From: Coriobacteriales bacterium
Lineage (GTDB): Bacteria; Actinomycetota; Coriobacteriia; Coriobacteriales; QAMH01
Length of the DNA: 7,446 nt
Assembly (NCBI GenBank): GCA_024408695.1
Contig: JAKSUU010000047.1
Coordinates: 1-7,446, forward strand
Reading direction: 5' to 3'
Shown here one piece after another: positions 5,193 through 7,446 of this stretch. The notes beneath the pieces are model-generated. The model saw only the letters and a program-made list of their open reading frames with translations. It did not search any database and was not told the DNA's origin. Both the position numbers and the translations under genes were made by a program. Every line of letters begins with the position of its first letter. Position 1 is the first letter of the stretch.

Positions 5193-7301
5193 ATGCGAAT
5201 TAACAACAAAATTATAAATTTATCAGAAATTCTTGTTTGTGCTCTAGCAATATCACTTTTTTCAATTATCATTTGCCCGTCAAATGCGTACGCATATGTA
5301 GACCCTTCAGTTATGACCTACACTATTCAGGCACTTGCAGGAGTTGCTGTTGCATTATCTGCAGTCCTAAGTGTTGTGTTTAGACGCACGCGAAAAGCTA
5401 TTTTCAAATTTATTGGTTATGATGAGAATGCAAAAAAAGATATCGAAGCCGAGATTATTAAACAAGAATGTCAATTGGAAGAAAAAGCACAATTTATATA
5501 CTGCGATGATCACAAGAAATTGTTTAGAGCAAAAACAAGTTCTTTAGGTCAAAAACAAAAAAAAGCATTCAAAATTGTCATATCATCATTATGTAGCGTG
5601 GGCTTTGTTTTAACGGTAGTAACGGTACCAACTTTAGACTTATTTATTTCTTCAAGTAATGCCTTAATCTTTAATCCAAATAGTTTAATTCCATTTCTTA
5701 TGATTGTTTCTGTTACTCTAGCTCTAATGATATTTTTAATTCTTCTTATAATAAAAGAAAAACATCGACTCATTTTAATTGCAATAATTACCACAATCGC
5801 TCTTTTATGCTGGTTACAAATGATGTTTATAAATGGCCCATTGCCAGCAGCAGATGGCGAGAGTATTAATATGAGTAATTATCAATTTCACATATTTCTT
5901 GATATTGCAATATGGATTACTGTAATAATTACTTTTATAGGCTTAGCTGTAATTAGAAAAAAAGAGTCCTATTTATGTAGCTTATTAATTTGTACAGCGC
6001 TAATTATTATTCAAAGCACAGCTCTTGTAACAATAGCAGGTGGTAATCAAGTATTCACTGGCAATCCCACCGCGAAAGAAAGCATAGATGCAGACGATAA
6101 AAATTATGCTGTAACAACTAATGGTTTATACGAAGTCTCATCCAAAGAAAATGTTATTGTTTTTATTATAGACACACTAGATAACGGGCAATTAAGCCAA
6201 GCCGAACTAACTTTTGATGATATATATGATGATTATACTGGATTTACTAGATATGTAAATTGTTCAGGATCGTATTTCCCAACTCAACTTGCAGTTCCAT
6301 ATCTATTAACTGGCAATGATATCAAAGATGATGAAAACTTTGGAGATTACCTCAATAGACGATTTAAGGACTCCCATTTTATCAAAGATATTTATGATCA
6401 AGGCTACGAAATAGGCTTATACTCAGATACATTAAGTGATGGCAGACCCGAACTATATAAATACACAACAAACATTAAAAAGGACTTAAATTTCCCTATA
6501 AATTACATTGGTACATTGCAAATGTTTGCAAAAATAATTTGCTTTAAATGCCTACCCTGGACTTTTAAAGAAATTTTTTGGTTTACAACTGATGAGCTTA
6601 ATCAAAATATCCTAATCAACGATGGTAGTTCCACCGCCCCATATCTTATAAACGATTATAAATATTATCAAACCCTTAAAGAATATAAGCGTTTATCAAT
6701 TTCACAAAATACAAATACTAACTCATTTCGGTTTATTCATTTGCAAGGACCACACAAGCCAATAGATATGGATAAGGATCTTAATCCCGTAACAAAATGT
6801 GAAGATAATTTGGATGCAAGACTAGATAAGCTATATGCTTGTATGAAAATAGTCAGAGAATACATTGTTCAACTCAAAGAATTAGGAGTTTATGATAATT
6901 CTACCATTATTATATCGGGAGACCACGGCATGGCATTAAGCTCTCACCAAGATGATGGGTCGCAAATAACATATCCTGAATCACCAGGTTTTTTAATAAA
7001 ATATAAAAATGGCGCCGGTAATAAGATGTCCTATAATTCGTCTCCAATTAGTTTATTAGATTTTCAAGCAACAATATTAAAAGAAATTGGTGCTGATTAC
7101 AAAGCCTATGGCACTCCTATAGATGAAATTGAATTAAAATATCGCGAAAGACCGTACACAATTAGACTTAATTCTGAACAACAAACCGGTGTAGCTTTAC
7201 AAAAATATATTATAAAGGGAATAAAAGTAACAGATATTGATAACTGGGAAAAAACTTCTGTTTATCACGAAATTCCTGAAGATCTAAGAAGAAAATATTA
7301 A
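5193..7301 (+). CDS. Multi-pass membrane LtaS/EptA-like transferase, paralog 3
   Basis: 702 residues, the longest and by eye the most divergent copy. The first helix (about 12-33) ends in AYA before Y35. The invariant block is at 34-61, followed by FRRTRK. A charged linker (about 64-124) precedes membrane segments near 126-147, 162-187, 191-213, 232-254 and 259-283. Active-site landmarks are D327 (VFIIDTLDN), T364 (FPTQLAVPYL, probable nucleophile), H521 (GPHKPIDMD) and D577-H578 (GDHG). The FWF-TDE motif is kept (462-468, as FWFTTDE), but the C-terminal tail departs from the other two: NWEKTSVYHEIPEDLRRKY rather than W-x-x-TG-x-x-WDI. All predicted catalytic residues remain, so it should be active, perhaps on a different acceptor. 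The start lies 50 bp after paralog 2, without a Shine-Dalgarno or a clear promoter, which suggests cotranscription. It ends 5 bp from the opposing mnmA. Confidence 0.84.
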   Translation: MRINNKIINLSEILVCALAISLFSIIICPSNAYAYVDPSVMTYTIQALAGVAVALSAVLSVVFRRTRKAIFKFIGYDENAKKDIEAEIIKQECQLEEKAQFIYCDDHKKLFRAKTSSLGQKQKKAFKIVISSLCSVGFVLTVVTVPTLDLFISSSNALIFNPNSLIPFLMIVSVTLALMIFLILLIIKEKHRLILIAIITTIALLCWLQMMFINGPLPAADGESINMSNYQFHIFLDIAIWITVIITFIGLAVIRKKESYLCSLLICTALIIIQSTALVTIAGGNQVFTGNPTAKESIDADDKNYAVTTNGLYEVSSKENVIVFIIDTLDNGQLSQAELTFDDIYDDYTGFTRYVNCSGSYFPTQLAVPYLLTGNDIKDDENFGDYLNRRFKDSHFIKDIYDQGYEIGLYSDTLSDGRPELYKYTTNIKKDLNFPINYIGTLQMFAKIICFKCLPWTFKEIFWFTTDELNQNILINDGSSTAPYLINDYKYYQTLKEYKRLSISQNTNTNSFRFIHLQGPHKPIDMDKDLNPVTKCEDNLDARLDKLYACMKIVREYIVQLKELGVYDNSTIIISGDHGMALSSHQDDGSQITYPESPGFLIKYKNGAGNKMSYNSSPISLLDFQATILKEIGADYKAYGTPIDEIELKYRERPYTIRLNSEQQTGVALQKYIIKGIKVTDIDNWEKTSVYHEIPEDLRRKY

Positions 7302-7306
7302 AGAGA

Positions 7307-7446
7307 CTATTCGATTATTCCGCCACCAAGAACTAAATCATCTGAATAAAAAACAGCAGATTGTCCTGGGGAAATTGCAGATTGTGCCTCGTTAAAACTA
7401 ACATAGGCACGCCCTTGTTCTTGCAAAATAACTTGACATGGCACCG
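7307..7446 (-). CDS. mnmA: tRNA-specific 2-thiouridylase MnmA, C-terminal end (partial)
   Basis: The last 46 codons of a - strand gene cut by the window edge. The frame reads [20 protein letters not shown], then [12 protein letters not shown], then LVLGGGIIE and a TAG stop (7309-7307). The A-x-V-x-F, ISPGQ-AVFY and VLGGG-I pattern is the characteristic final beta-barrel of MnmA (TrmU). This enzyme uses ATP and a sulfur relay to form 2-thiouridine at the wobble position of Lys, Glu and Gln tRNAs. The catalytic N-terminal domain lies outside the window, so its integrity cannot be judged. The gene converges on paralog 3 with a 5-bp gap and no terminator hairpin between them. It has no evident functional link to its neighbours here. 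Confidence 0.9.
   Translation of the reverse strand, partial: VPCQVILQEQGRAYVSFNEAQSAISPGQSAVFYSDDLVLGGGIIE

Noticed and set aside
1..7446. CRISPR arrays, tRNA or rRNA genes, insertion sequences
   Set aside because: No direct-repeat arrays, tRNA-like cloverleaf sequence, transposase frames or terminal inverted repeats were seen, and coding genes fill nearly all the window.

Overview
The window is AT-rich (about one third G+C by eye) and almost fully coding. It carries three tandemly related genes on the + strand (88-2172, 3109-5142, 5193-7301). Each encodes a large multi-pass membrane enzyme of the alkaline-phosphatase/sulfatase superfamily, similar in layout to LtaS (lipoteichoic acid synthase) and EptA/MCR-type (phosphoethanolamine) transferases. 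Between copies 1 and 2, on the - strand, lies a PnuC-family vitamin transporter gene (2169-2873) preceded by a TPP riboswitch. At the right edge is the 3' end of mnmA on the - strand (7307-7446).

The organism is a bacterium. I suspect a low-GC relative of the Coriobacteriia (Actinomycetota), for two reasons. The N-terminal AYVDPSVMTYTIQ module on a sulfatase-like protein resembles proteins I recall from that class, and the THI element has a CTGAGAGG-hairpin-GACC layout that I associate with actinobacterial TPP riboswitches. Both reasons come from memory, so the taxonomy is tentative.

Layout: 1-87 is an AT-rich leader with a possible leaderless promoter. 88-2172 is paralog 1. It meets the transporter gene tail to tail, and the two stop codons share one palindromic TTAA. 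The transporter is read leftwards from an extended -10 promoter (3007-3015) through a riboswitch leader (about 2879-3001) whose 3' end contains the Shine-Dalgarno sequence. 3016-3108 is the divergent spacer. Paralogs 2 and 3 follow, 50 bp apart, probably as one transcript. Paralog 3 ends 5 bp from the end of mnmA, again tail to tail.

The three membrane enzymes have the same architecture: a signal-like first helix ending in AxA, a 28-residue block identical in all three, five more membrane segments, and an outward-facing catalytic domain with a conserved metal-site Asp, Thr nucleophile, His and Asp-His. They most likely transfer a phospho-alcohol group, or hydrolyse a phosphate or sulfate ester, on a cell-envelope glycolipid or polymer. 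The substrate cannot be read from sequence. The transporter and mnmA are unrelated housekeeping neighbours.
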